A stretch of 31,992 nt of DNA from Pelargonium nanum (GCA_036897485.1 JAYMTF010000662.1:1-31992), one strand, 5' to 3'. Shown: positions 10,966-24,600, counted from the stretch's first letter. The notes: generated from the sequence alone by a model not told the origin. Numbers and translations are program-made.

Positions 10966-11322
10966 ATGCTCAAATTTTCGATTTTGGAACAGGTACGAAT
11001 GTTATTGCTTTGCTCTGATTCTGTTATGTCTGTTTGGCTTCTCAGAAACCTGAGAAAATTATGTGAAATAAGGCTTTGTGGGTGTGTTTTTATATTTGTG
11101 ATTCTGTTTTGGGGTTTTTGAGAATTTGAAGTGGTGGCTTCAAGTTTGCATTTTTCTTATCTGGGTAGGGTTCTTCATTGGATCACAAAATTTGGGTTCT
11201 CTTTCATTTCCCACAAAGATTTTCTCAGGAGCCAAACAGATGTTGTGCATTTCTGTTTTTGATTAGTTTAATTTCTGCAATTTTGTGACTGTAAATTTGT
11301 AATGAAACAGCAAATTCACTGA
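10966..11322 (+). CDS. Upstream ORF in the ARF leader, spans the leader intron
   Basis: If the leader is spliced at 10992/11311, the first ATG after the TTGTG array (10966) opens a 12-codon frame, MLKFSILEQQIH, closed by TGA at 11320-11322. It takes nine codons from the first leader exon and three plus the stop from the second. The next ATG is the main ARF start at 11380, 57 bases on. Unspliced, the frame runs on differently. uORFs are known to tune translation of several Arabidopsis ARFs by reinitiation. The frame is seen directly; the splicing and any effect are inferred. Confidence 0.5.
10993..11310 (+). other. 5'-UTR intron of the ARF gene
   Basis: A CT-rich leader with CTCTCTCTCTT near 10792 ends in GGAACAG|GTACGA, a good donor. 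The acceptor AATGAAACAG ends at 11310, 69 bases before the start codon. The interior is T-rich as plant introns are. ARF10/16-type genes are, as I recall, often built with a leader intron. No transcript was available to confirm it. Confidence 0.65.
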
Positions 11323-11379
11323 GAGATATTCAAATTGGCGTAAGAGAAGAAGGGTTTGATTAGGTGTATTGGTTGCAAG

Positions 11380-13948
11380 ATGATCACAGTTATGGATTCT
11401 AGGAAAGACCCTGTTAGGAAGCCAGATAGCTGCTTAGATTCTCAGTTGTGGCACGCCTGCGCCGGAGCGATGGTTCAAATGCCATCTCTTAACTCCAAGG
11501 TGTTTTACTTCCCTCAGGGCCATGCCGAGCATGCCAATAGGAATGTGGATTTTGGGAATTCTTTGATTCCGCCATTGATTCCATGTAGAGTTTCCGCCAT
11601 TAGATATATGGCGGATCCTGAAACAGACGAGGTTTATGCCAAAATAAAGCTAATTCCTTTGAGAAGTCATGAATGCGATTTTGATGGTGATGATGGATTG
11701 GAAAACAATGAAACTGATGATTCGGAGAAACCTGCATCTTTTGCAAAGACATTGACACAGTCTGATGCTAACAATGGTGGGGGTTTCTCCGTCCCAAGGT
11801 ACTGTGCGGAGACTATCTTTCCTCGCTTGGACTATTCTGCCGAGCCTCCCGTGCAGACTATCCTTGCTAAGGATGTGCACGGAGAGACTTGGAAGTTCAG
11901 GCATATTTATAGAGGAACCCCTCGTCGCCATCTGTTGACAACGGGGTGGAGCAATTTTGTGAACCAGAAGAAACTTGTTGCTGGGGACTCAATTGTGTTC
12001 TTGAGGGCTGACAATGGCGATCTATGTGTTGGGATAAGGCGTGCCAAGAGAGGAATTGGCGGCGGAACTGAGTGTACATCTGGATGGAACTCGGCCGCTG
12101 GTTCTGGCTCTCCATACGGCGTATGTTCTCCTTTTATGAGGGAAGATGACAAGGGATTGCTGCGAAGAAATTCTAGCAACGGCGATTTGAAGGGAAGAGT
12201 GAAGGCTGAATCTGTTATTGAAGCTGCAACTCTTGCTACCAACGGACAACATTTTGATGTTGTTTACTATCCCCGATCAAGCACTCCGGAGTTTGTTGTG
12301 AAGGCCCCAGCTGTAAGGGCTGCAATGCAAGTACAATGGTGTTCTGGAATGAGGTTTAAAATGCCCTTTGAAACCGAGGATTCGTCCCGGATTAGCTGGT
12401 TCATGGGAACTATATCTTCTGTTCAGGTTGCTGATCCCATCCGTTGGCCTACATCTCCATGGCGGCTTCTCCAGGTACTTTATATCAATATTTCCGCCAT
12501 TTATTTCTGTAGAGCATAGATCTGTAGTTTAAACTTTGTTATCAACATTTTGTGAAGCTCAAGTAACAAATTTAATTCTTGGAATGCACCAAGGCATAAA
12601 CCATAGCAAATAAAACATACAGTTATTACAAAGTTCACACTGTCAAATGATATTGAACTTGCACGCACAAATGTACCGGATACTTGTGTAGTCTTAACTA
12701 CTATCAAGATTCTGGTTAGAGAGTAAAAACGTCATTCTTGAATGAAGATCAGTATCTTAGCTTGGCATGTATGGGAAGAGCTAGATTTGCAGTACAGAAT
12801 CATCCAGTTGTAGCGTAATAATTTTCAAGATCTATATTGGTTTACCGATTAGATATCATTTTCTGAAAGTTCAGGTGGCATGGGACGAGCCAGATTTGCT
12901 GCAGAATGTGAAGTGTGTTAGCCCATGGTTGGTTGAGTTGGTATCAAGCATGCCGGCTATCCATTTCTCCCCTTTCTTGCCACAAAGAAAGAAGTTGCGG
13001 CTTTCACAACACTCGGATTTTACCCTGATTGGCCAACTTCCGATGCCATCATTCTCCAGTAACCCCCTCAGGCCCGGCAGCCCATTTTGTTGTATCTCCA
13101 ACAACATTTCTGCTGGCATACAGGGAGCCAGGCATGCTCAATATGGACTCTCTCCATCGGAACTCCATCCGAACAAACTGCAATCCAGACTGTTCCCAAT
13201 TGGCTTCCAGCAGCTTGATCATCACAAATCCCTGCCTACAGGAACCCTAGGTAGCAATTTCATGGGAAACGCCAGAAACAGTGAAAACCTTTCCTGCCTG
13301 CTGACAATGAGCAATCCTACTCAGCACATGAAGGAAAACGGTGATACAAAGACACCTCACTTGGTATTGTTCGGTCAAGTCATTCTTACCGAGGAGCAGA
13401 TATCTCAGAGCTGTTCTAACGACACAGTAGGTAACAGTACGTCAGACGATAATGTTGCAGAGAAGACAGCAAATATTTCTGACCGCTCTGGGGGTTCTGC
13501 ATCACAACAGAATGGTCCGCCTGAATACTCTTCGGATGAACTGTTCCCCCGGTACAAAGATAATGGGAAAACCGAACTTGGCTTGGAAACTGGTCATTGC
13601 AAGGTGTTTTTGGAGTCGGAGGATGTGGGTCGAACACTTGACCTATCTCCCCTTGGATCATACGAAGAATTGTATGCAAAGCTGGCCAACATGTTCGGGA
13701 TTGAAAATTCTGATATGCCGAGCAGTGTGCTTTACTGCAACGCAGCAGGTGCCACTAAGCACACCGGAGACGAACCTTTCAGGTAAATTTCTGCATCTTT
13801 CTCGAATCTATTTCGATTCCCTCACTATGCATTACCTGCATTCTTATCATTTTATTCTTGTTTTTGTTTGCATGGCAGCGATTTTCTGAAGACAGCAAGA
13901 AGGCTAACCATTCTTACCGATTCAAGCAGCGACAACATAGGAAGGTAG
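11380..13948 (+). CDS. ARF16: Auxin response factor, ARF10/ARF16 type (class C)
   Basis: Coding exons 11380-12474, 12875-13782 and 13879-13948 join in frame with GT-AG introns to a 690-residue protein. The start MITVMD parallels Arabidopsis ARF16. A flanking dimerisation region (DSQLWHACAGAMVQMPSLNS) precedes the B3 DNA-binding domain at about 120-222, which includes FAKTLTQSDANNGGGFSVPR and the DNA-contact stretch RHIYRGTPRRHLLTTGWSNF. The ARF ancillary domain spans about 276-370, then a short Ser/Pro/Gly-rich middle. A C-terminal PB1 interaction domain runs from about 605 (CKVF, then GRTLDLSPLGSYEEL) to the end. The short middle and miR160 site mark class C ARFs, nuclear proteins that mostly repress auxin-response genes; LVLFGQ resembles an LFG repression motif. 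A second ATG at 11392 is possible but less conserved. ARF16 against ARF10 is by remembered similarity. Confidence 0.95.
13114..13134 (+). promoter_or_regulatory. miR160 target site in the ARF coding sequence
   Basis: The 21 bases, starting TGGCATACAGGG and ending GCCAGGCA, are as far as I can recall a perfect complement to mature miR160. They encode the conserved AGIQGARH (about residues 445-452) between the ancillary and PB1 domains. miR160 directs cleavage of ARF10, ARF16 and ARF17 transcripts in land plants. Cleavage would be expected between positions 10 and 11 of the microRNA pairing, near 13124. Confidence 0.95.
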
Positions 13949-15270
13949 CTAGAGAACATGCAGCTTCCATCAAATGTACAGATGATTTTTTGCTGGTATG
14001 GTTTCGTAAGTCACTGCAGCATCGAATTTGTGGGATATTGCAGCTCATTTTCAAATTTCTTGCTAAGAAAACTGGCTTTGATCTTGTCAAGCAAATTTTC
14101 CAGTTTGCGAATTCCGGGATTTACTCACATTCTTGTCTCTTTGGGAGTTATTAGACCTTTGTAGTTTCGGATAGATCGAGTGATAACTTGTTGAGAACGC
14201 ATGCTTACTGCTTAGGGTTGGAATCTTGGTTTACTTTGAATAGACGAAAAAACAAGAATGGCATAACATTTTCGGATTCTCTTTTTGAGTTGAAGTTCAT
14301 CTTGGAAAAGTCTTTTGAGTTGTTGTTTGTTGTTTTGGTTAGGTAAGTAGGTTTAATCACATGTTCATCATCAATTGTAGTCAATAAACTTTATGGCGCC
14401 GCAATATTAGGATCTTAAATCAAAGTTTAATTTGGAATCAGTAAGGGTTTGAAACTGAATGATATGAAAATGGAATTGTTGTGTTAAAGAATCAAACATT
14501 GGGATTAAGAAAAGATTAACCATGATTAGGAGCTTTGAAACTGAGTCTTCCAACTACCAGACAAAGATTCTTTTGGGCATAGTTGAAAAGTAGATCAAAT
14601 TCAAAGCCAATCAGTCTATTTCAGTGGTTAAAGTATACCAGAATCTCATTCCCATTTTATTTTATTTTTTTATTTATATTTTAAAACAAAAATTCTAATG
14701 CAAACGTTATTTCATATTATAATCACTTGTATTAAATTGTTTTCCAAGCAACGATAATCATATGACGAAATATAATAGTATGAGATAGGTTGCAACTTGC
14801 AAGTGTTAGGAGACACAGCTCATTGCCATGTTACTATATTTATTGTGAAGTAGTAGCTAACAAGTATTTGCAAGATCCAAGAAAAATCCTATGAATATAT
14901 TATATTCATAACGTGAATCAAAGTCAATGGATCAAATAGCAAGTCAAACAAATTGTTCATATAATTAAATATTTGGGTGTTTTAGTAGAGCAAGGATTAG
15001 ATGTGGGTTTTAACTATTAAAAGTTGAAATATTCTACTCCCTCTTTTCTAAATTAAGAAAACTATATGGGAGAACCTAATATTAGAATTGTCATGACCAG
15101 TTGACAAAATATTGTAACTACAGGAAATTCTACTGTTTATCTCACTTGTTTACTCGCGGCTTCAGGTTCAAGTCTCGTGTTTGTATACTTGCTGATAAGA
15201 AATAATCCTTAATTTATATAGTTTCGAGTGTGATTAAGGCTTGATTTGGCTTATTATAAAATTCAATGTT
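13949..15270. other. ARF 3' UTR and intergenic DNA
   Basis: The first few hundred bases are T-rich and probably the ARF 3' UTR. The rest, to the tandem repeat at 15271, is AT-rich with no gene. A stretch near 15037-15078 (CTCCCTCTTTTCTAAATTAAG) resembles a degraded Stowaway-like MITE end, and 15166-15180 has a weak B-box-like word; neither is complete enough to call. Confidence 0.45.
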
Positions 15271-15444
15271 GTCATTTGAAATATCATGTCGTAGGCTTCG
15301 TTTGATTGTAATTAGTTTGGTTTAGCCAAATCCAAATACTTCGAATACTTCAACATGTCATTTAAAATATCATGTTGTAAGCTTGTTTCGGTTGTAATTA
15401 GATTTGGTTTAACCAAATCCAAATACTTCAAATACTTAAAACAT
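15271..15444. repeat. Tandem duplication of an ~87-bp unit
   Basis: Two adjacent copies, 15271-15356 and 15357-15444, begin GTCATTTGAAATATCATG and GTCATTTAAAATATCATG and stay alignable throughout, with scattered differences. The second copy holds a near-palindrome, GATTTGGTT-T-AACCAAATC, with 9-base arms. A short third start may follow. The unit lies between the convergent ARF and peptidase genes. Confidence 0.8.
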
Positions 15445-15681
15445 TTCATTTAGCTCGAATCCAACGTTCCAATTTCGACTCAAAGCCCTTTTCAAACCTA
15501 ATCCAAATAAGCAAAAACAATTAAATCCAACTATTTTCAACAAAAAGCACAACCACTAGTCTACTACCAATCTACTTGTACACGATTTCTCATTTCTACA
15601 CACAACGCTGCAACGGTCTTATTACAAATTAATGTAAACAAAATCTAACATTTTTTCCTATGTAAAGTTAATTTTCAGAAC

Positions 15682-18600
15682 CTAAAAATTAACAGGAAGA
15701 TCGGCTAAAAATGCCAAGGTATGAGGAGATGTTGACTTGCCAAACTGAGAACACCAGGGAGGGAGCTTCTCAAGAACTCTTGCAGCTTTTGGTGTAACAA
15801 TGTCCATATCGGTTCGTAGCTTTAAGAGTGGAGGCTGCTCCTCGTGCTGCCCGGTCCCAGTGTTACGGGACTGGGTGGAATTTTTCGCCCAGTACAAGGT
15901 TAGACTGAATCTTGTTGGCGAATTCTTCCCTCCCGAATACTGAATTGTGTGCCACCCGTCTACCCTACTCTTGTCGCCATACGGGACCAACTCAGAGTTT
16001 TCTGCATTACAAATGTGATTTTCAGAGAATCCGTGAGCAGCGAAAGGGGAATGAAAGGCATGTTCAAATAAGGGAGAGGACAACAAAAATATCGGGTTAA
16101 TATGCTTGAGATATTTCTCAAAACATGGTTTACATATAAAAGGATGCACATTGCTGAACTATGTCGCACTATGACGATAAATGAGGACTAACACCGTTTT
16201 ATATGCTAGTTGGACCACCCACCTAATAAGTAATAATTAAAGTTTTTGAGCACGACTTGCGATGTTGTCTCTCGAGTCTCCACCCTAATGTTTATACAAA
16301 GGATTCTATATAGGTAATATTGAAACCGTCCTTTCTAGTAGTAGTATTGCTGCTGTCTTTTTTTGCAGCTTTTGTTATTGCTAGAACTATGGGGTATGGT
16401 TCAGCAACTAACTCAATCAAATTGTTTGGAACTACTCGTTATCAAATGGGATCAGGGATATTTTCGGTATGAAATATATTGAACAGTTGATGCTGGACTG
16501 GCCAAAATGACATGTCAGTCCACCCAACCATATGCGGTTCCACATGCAGCCGTATACAATGCCACATCGATAGTACGGGAGGACTAATGGCACTTCAAAT
16601 ACTAGTTGGGTCATGTAATAGCATAACCCTTTATACTGGACAACTTAACAGGAACAAGGAAACAAAATTAATATCGTACCTTTGAATGTGAAGTCTTCTA
16701 TTTCATTAAAATTGATTGCAAGAACCCAGCGGACGGAACCCTTTGTATCTATTGAAACTTCTGTGATTCTGCTATTGCCTTTTGTGTCACTATCAACTTG
16801 TAGTGTGGGAATATCTGACTCGCTCCACCCATCTTCGGCATCATCGTAGGCCCAACAACCATATTTGACTGAAAAGGTAACAAAATCTATAACCTTCTCT
16901 CTACCACATATAAACCCCTCGTTGATTTCCTCAACCTCATTTGTTAACTTTCCAGGAGTTGTAGAAAATAAAGACACATATGAGCTAGAATCTTGCTCCC
17001 CGCCAAATCTTCCGGTTGTATCCACAACATGCACAACCTGAGAACCATGAGCTAATTGTAATCTCCATAATCACAGTAAGAAACTAATTTGATACAATGC
17101 TTGGATTCCCAAGAGAATCCAACTGCAATGATCAAGTATGGGACCCCTCAATAAAACTTTCAACTTTTCATTTTTAAATCAGATTTTCAATCCTATGCTG
17201 CAACTCTTACTCCAGAACTCAAATTATGGACATTGGACAATCTAAGTTCATCTAGTGTATATTTACAAACATACTAAATATTTATAAGTGGCTAAGGACA
17301 CAACAAATGTCAGGCACTTACATTCACAGCTCTGGCAGTGTCTTCAGTAAATGGTGGAACGGTACCAGATAATACCACACTAATGGAGAGGACAAACAGA
17401 ATACAAGATGCGAGGATGAGAGGTCTTTTACCACCTACACAGAGAACACACGAATAGTTTTTATAAGCATACCAAATCAATAACAAATTTCAGGTTTATA
17501 ATGGTAAGTAAATATAGAAGGAAAACATGCATAAGGTTGGAGCTACCAGCCTACCACCTATAAAACTGTTCAGACTCCCAATGAGTCTTTACCTAACTAA
17601 TCAGGATCTGCTAACAATTGACAGACAATGTTGGTGCAAATTCCCAGGCCAAGATTTAATTATAATGAACCCTCGTTTTTGTGTTCCTAAATTATATAAG
17701 GATCTCATGGTCTAAAGATATATATTTGGGCTCAGAGCTGGGGGAAGAATTCTCAACAATCATTTTCAGTTGGGACTTGCCAGTGGAGCCTTAGCCTTCT
17801 TTGTAGGATAGTCCCTCGCGTAGTGTCTTCCTTGCCCACAATTTCAACAAGGTTTATTTGCGCTAGGCTTCTTTTGAAACTTGGATTTAGGCTTAGCTAT
17901 TCCCTTGCCTTTGTTATTAGGGTAATGTATCACTTGTTTGTCCATTCTCTTAGAAACTACAAAATTGGATTTAGGTTCTGAGAGTCCTCTAGAGCCTTGA
18001 CCTCTATGCTCTTCCTCAATGACTATAGCAGTCATGAGGTCACTCAAAAGTCCTGAGCCACAATCTAAGAAATAAAATAAACATATAACCAGGGTCTCTC
18101 TTCTATCTTAGAAAGAAAGGGGGAATTCAAACCTGGAAGATGAGTATATGAAAGGAGATAGACAAATGTCAGGCATATGATAAGAGATACAAAACAGGCA
18201 ATTATCACATTCCCCAGCCATTCTGGAGTGCTACCAGGGTTCCTGCAGACGATTATTATCCAAGGTTAGAAGCCATTCCCCACATTTTTCGTAAATCAAA
18301 AACTAAATTATAAATCAGAAGTGAGAGCATGTAGAATAATAAGAATAACATTGAACTATAAGTCTATAATATCATTCATGACCATGAAGAGCTGTTGAAT
18401 ACATGTTATAAATCATAGAGTTCTCCAGAGTCTACAAAAAGTCTGTTAGTGCACTCTTTTTCTTAGTTTTTCCACAAATACAATAATAATTACTGGTAAA
18501 AAAATCAAAGGTCAATGTTTGATATGATTTTAATATTGTAGCAACAATCAAATACATTCCCTATGGAAACATACCATAGTAAAAGACCAGGGGAATCATG

Positions 18601-21600
18601 AAAGGAAAGAATACATGAACAAAAGAACCTATCATTAAAGGTATCAACTATAACATCAGAAATCTTACCTATCAAAGCGAACAACAATTGAAACCATAGT
18701 AGATGCTAACTGAATGAAATTGCCAGCAGACATCAGAACTGGTACAGCAAAGCCTAGCACCAGGGTTGCAAGTTTGAGAGGCTTTGGTAATCTAGATGGA
18801 GTTAAAGTTGCTTCAAGAAAGCCATCTGGATATCCCAGTACATTAAGTTAGATATACAAATCATATTAAGAAAAAGAAGAAGAAGAAGATTGTCAAGATA
18901 CTCAAATCCAGTTTTGTTGATGGTGAGGATCATGCCAGGACACACATCAACTCAAATATCAAATTATAGAAAATTAACACAGGCATCTCTGGCCTCTCAT
19001 GTAAAATAAGTATGTACTATTGTTAGTCAGAGTGGAGTATGAATAAAGGTACACTTACATGCGAATGCAGGAGAAACCAACCAAACAAGAGCCAAGTAGG
19101 ATGAGCCAAATTTAAAATAGTTTCCGATCACCAAAAGAACAAACCACTGAATAAGACCAGCTTTATAGATCCATCTTTCAGCCTCTAAGTTGATCACATC
19201 AGCTTGGACTATATGTGACTGCTGCTTTCTCTTAGAATACACCTTTGACAAGTATGCTTGAAGGATGAGATAACCTAAATGTTGACCAGTCAAGGCCCCA
19301 AGAAACGCAGGTGCAGCAAATAACCCAACCACCAACCATGGGCTTGCAACATAGGGCACTGGAGATGAACTTATCAGGGGTAGAATGACAGCAACAGTAA
19401 CAGAGAAACCCACTGAAAAGATCCACATGAGGATAACACTGAAAAGTGACAAAGCCAATGAAACTGCAGCTGGATAACCACCCATAAGTAATGATGCAGT
19501 CCATAACAGAAGTGATTGCATTATCACTGAATTATGAAGCATATTTGCAAAATGCTGATGGTATACAATCATATAAGTCCCCTGAGATTAACACGTGTTA
19601 GAACCTCTACATTGCAAAAATGTGACATCAGCTTCCCACACACACACTGACACACACAGTTATGAAAAAAAAGAGAACGGGGAAGGGAGGATCATCAAGC
19701 CAAGATTAGCAATGAGGCATAAGCAGTTGGAAAGTTACCACTATGTCAAAATATATAGCAGTGTTGTGGCCTGATTTTTCCTCTCCTTCCATTGCCTTGC
19801 CACTGTGAAGATCAGATGATGGTGCAGTCTGAAGCAGAAAAGCAAGCATATTTTCTCCAAGATGCTGAAGAGATCCAGGTTTCAGAAGTTCTATTTTGTC
19901 ATTCTGTACGTAAAGAGATAGGAAAGATACAAATCTTAGTTAGATCAGGGATCTCAAAAGAACTTTTCATAACATGTGCAGAGTAAGCATTTGATTAATG
20001 CAACTAATATATCATTTCGAATAATCAAACAGCTATTCTGCTTAACTTTTTCTTTCTTCCCTTCCTAAAGCATGTGGGAAATTAATATAGGCAAGTCTTT
20101 TTAGTTATTGCTCAAATTCTGTGAAGCATTTGTATCAATGCATAATTTAAACTTTCCATATTGTTAAACTTTACTTCAACTGATATGCTTAAGTTCTTAA
20201 GTGGAGGGCTCAACAGTTTATCAAGCTGTCTCAAACTCCACACAGTTTCAATATGGGACACTTCAACACACCTCAGGTGCAGGCTTGCTCTGCACGTGGA
20301 CCAGAATTACATGGGAGCGACACAAGCTGGCCTCACTGGCCCAAGACCAAACTAACCTTAATACCATATTAAAGTTACTCCAAACTAAAAGCTTAAGCTA
20401 TTAAGGGAAGGGTACAGGTAGTATATCAAGCGGCCTCAAACTTTGCACATTAACACTTTGACACATCAAAAAACTTGGGTCAAGCAAACATCCAATCAGT
20501 AATGCAGGTGAACAGGAATGGTCACTGGGAGGGGAGAGTCATCCCAGCCCCATCCCTGTCGAGTTCTACCCGCGGGGAAAATAATTCCCTGAAAATAGTA
20601 AGTACAGTTTTCAAAAAGCTAAAATCTCCATCCCGCTATCCGAATATCTACTCCTTGTTAAAATTTAAATATTCATTTCACTTACATGTATTTATCAAAT
20701 ATCCAAACTCTAGGACACAGAATAAAGCATCAATCTCTAAACACATAAGTCATACAAATATAAAATGAAGGTCATAACTTAACAAGTGCCACAAACATAG
20801 CATATATGGTCAAAGTGTCAAACTTAGCAAGTACTGCGCACATACAATAAAGATGGCAAGCAATTAGTGCCACAAACATTTAAATATGCCGTAACAAGTG
20901 TCTAAGCTAGTTAAAATGATTAGAGTTATAAATCATTACTAAGAGGTTAATGATTCTATTCTTGATTTTAACACAAAAATATACGGTTAATATATAGATA
21001 CGTGTATACAGGTTTTGGGTTTTCTCCAAGGGAACTTATTCATCCTTGCCTCGTGCCCGTTACCCGCACGGGGACTCTTTTTTCCCCATCCCTGTCCCTG
21101 ATCCTCACTTAAGCCGGTGATACCCATCCGGCTTAACCCAAGTATTTGCGGGTTGCAGATTTTCCCGCGTGGTGACCATCTCTAGTGAACAATCATCACT
21201 GAGACACTAGAACCAGACTCAGGTAACAGTCTACCAAAAACCCTGGGCATTCACTCAACAGTAGAACCAGGTTGCAGATTTCCCCCACTCAAACACAGAT
21301 TCAATGACAACATCACTGCTTTATGAAAAGAATGAGAAACACAGAAAAGTAGTTTCGCAAAACACCTAGAATTGAATAGCTTCGTAAATTATTCCTTAAA
21401 CCAAAATAGAAAAGAGTGTTATCTGAATATGCAAAGTCACCAGTAGAAGGCAAACCTTAGTGTGATATACTGCACTGTTATCTACATATGCAAAGTCAAG
21501 CCCTGAAAGACCAGCAACCTCTTTGTATATCTGAAAATCTGTGGCAGATTTTATGACTCCAGAAGTAAAAAGATCCTGCAGCCCCCAAAAGTCCCAGATT

Positions 21601-24600
21601 TAAGTTAAGTTCTTGAATACACACCAAGTCACCAACTACCATCACCAAGCAATTTAAGAGAATAAATCATGAAGGAGAAGAAATACAAACCTGTGCTATG
21701 ATGTTGCCAGATGGGTACTTCGCGGACAAGGCAAACTTCTCAATAGCCCACGGATGTGGACCGGCCTATTAGATGAAGAAAATATAAGAGAGGACAGAGA
21801 TTGTATTGACAAATTATACAAGCCAACTGCAAACTCAAGTAATGAGAAGTTGATGTTGAGTGATTAACATATTTTTGGGTAAGGTTCACCATGAGACACA
21901 AAATAAATGCTCCAGAATTTGACTCTATAAAACTGAAGAAATGAAATCAAATAATCTAACAAAACACATACAAACTAATTTATATGCATTGTCTAGTTCA
22001 AGAACATAAAATGTTACCCCCTGTAACACAACGAGTTAGGCACACGACAGAAAGCAAAGGGACACAACAAGGAAAAGAATGCATCATAAAACTACCAACA
22101 AGAGGAGAGAAAGTACCTATATCTAATATTACTTTAAATGGTTCCTTTATATACCAGGAGGATTGTATTAAAAGTTTAAAACTACACAAATCATGCTGAA
22201 CTTAGCTAACTACATATATATACAATATGCTTGAGTGTCTGCCTGTGTGCATGCATATGCAATTGGAGCATGTAGCTCAGATAAAATGTCCTTCAATTTG
22301 AAAATCAAACAAGTATATGAGAAAAGATATTTATGCATGAATCCGCCTGAAAATTTATTTGAGTGACTAACATCTGACACCATCCAAGAGAGAGACAAAG
22401 TTTGTGTCAACCACATGAAAACACTCTGGGCACTAGAAAAATGCTACCATAAGTAAATTTGCAAAAGTGGACCTGAAATATGCTGGACTTCCCTCCAATA
22501 CCCATGGCCTCCAAATCAATAGCCATTCGAATAGTTGAACTCCATGGATGCTGCATCGATAAATTAAATGTTACTCCATCAATAGGTAACATAACTGTCA
22601 TCTTAATATAATTTCTTTGATTACTATGCATAATAAAGGACTTGTTCACTTCTATTGGGAGAAACATTGTAGAATATCCTCTCATCAACATGTGCAAGAT
22701 ATAAACTGTTGAGAGAAGAAAGAATGAAAGACTAGCAAAGATATATGAACCATTGTAGTAGATGCCAACCTGAGTTATGAAGCTATGAGCACCATTTAGA
22801 CCCTCCTCCTCTCCTGTGTTAAATAGAAATATGACAGAATTCTTAAATCCATGTGCCCACTGGGAAATCCCTCGAGCCAGTTCCAACATAACAGCAACAC
22901 ATGAGCTACAGTCACCTGCCCCTTCTCTGGTATATGCACAACAGTTTTCAAGAAACAGTCAGATTTTGTAACTTCAGGGATCATATTCATGAGAATAAAC
23001 TTGAACATCAGATGAGAAACATAGAAAAAGGATACACTTCGAGGTCTGCCAAATTGACTATCCTATATAGGCATTCCAAATTGAGCATGCTCTGGATTAT
23101 ATGGAAGGATAAAGTAAAAAAAAGATCATTCAAAAAATCTCTTGTTGACAAGATGACTTTGAAAGGCTGAAAGCCGCTTCAACTTCCTGAATCTTTACAC
23201 GAAACGAGTTTAGAGTATTGCATTTATCTTTTCTATTAAAAGGATAAAGATATACCAATAGGTTATGTATTATTTGGTGGGTTAGTTTCATTTAGCACCC
23301 ATGGACTTATTCAATCAAAATGTGCATCCTGAACTCTAATATATCTTTGCTTTACTTGAGTATATGAAATTCTGAAACTGTCGCATTACATTATTTTCCA
23401 GCTTTCTCCAACAGTTTGCAATGGATCTCATGGAATAACCAATATATAAACTAAATTTGTTCTCTTAAGTTTGTCTAATAACACTCTGGCAATGAGTACA
23501 ATTTACTAACATCCGTATTGGTTGGACAACTACATACATAACTGAACCAAAATGCAGAACACATTATAAATATCCATATATTGAACTATTGATTGTCATT
23601 CTCAGGAACAGTAAAAAAATACAATGTCTAATAGAAACGCAAATCCACAAAAATAATAATGCAGAACCTGGGATTGAAAAGACGAAGAAAACATACGTTG
23701 AGAACACGGTATCAATGTGGGAAGATACCAGAATAGCACTATCTCCAGCTTCAGAAACAAATTTTGGTGATACTCTTAATACGACGTGAGTTAGATCTGA
23801 ATACATGAGTGTTTTCCCCTTAAACAGGCCACTGACTAGACGACTCGCGCCAGATTCTGCGTGGAAATAATCCACATCAACAACAACTTCCCAGTGTGCA
23901 TTTTTCTTAATTTTTTCTGATGCTGCCAAAACATACTGTGGTCGAAAAACATGTCAAAGAAGAAAAAAAATATCTACAACATGAAATGTTCGTAAAGAAA
24001 TCATTGAAGTCTAATATTAATTAGTATTGATGTTTATGAGAAAAAAATAGAAATTCATGATCCAGACTGAAACTGGATTGGAATATTTTAGACAATTCAC
24101 TAATATAGAATTATAGATATACAAATTTCAAAAAGATACTGAAAACTTGTTAGAAAGATCAAATGAATCTAAATTCGCAGTAACTGAATCAAATGAAACA
24201 AAACTACAGCAAACACTGGAAACAAAATAATCCATGATCCAAACTGAGATTTGATAGAGCAATTTCGATGCAGAAATGTTCAAATCAACGGGCAAATTCA
24301 CTAAAATAACTATACAATTTTAACATGAAACTGAAAATTTTGTTAGAACATTTAATAATCAATATAACAAATCCAAACGCAGCAAACACTGGCCTATAAT
24401 TGATCAAAGAATGCGAACCTGGAGAGCAAGATCAAGAGCGTCGGAGCCGACAGAGTGAGGACCTAAATCAGTCAATGCTTTGACATGCTTCATAGCCTCA
24501 ACCTCCGAGAAGCCTCTCTTGCCGGCCTGCTCCGCGGTGAGAGGAGCGGGCAAGGTGTCGAACTGGTAACGATAAACACCCCAGGAGCAATTCGCTATCA

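Noticed and set aside
10714-11121. 135-residue open frame over the ARF leader
   Set aside because: It runs across the leader exon and intron, starts from a non-ATG codon in a GA-rich tract and has no family similarity.
15160-15185. Possible tRNA or SINE B box (GGTTCAAGTCTCGTG)
   Set aside because: No A box at the right distance, no cloverleaf and no A-tail or target duplication were found.
22407-22889. 160-residue continuous minus-strand frame as a stand-alone protein
   Set aside because: It contains two ERMP1 exons read through an intron; the splice sites and the M28 alignment show it is part of the larger gene.
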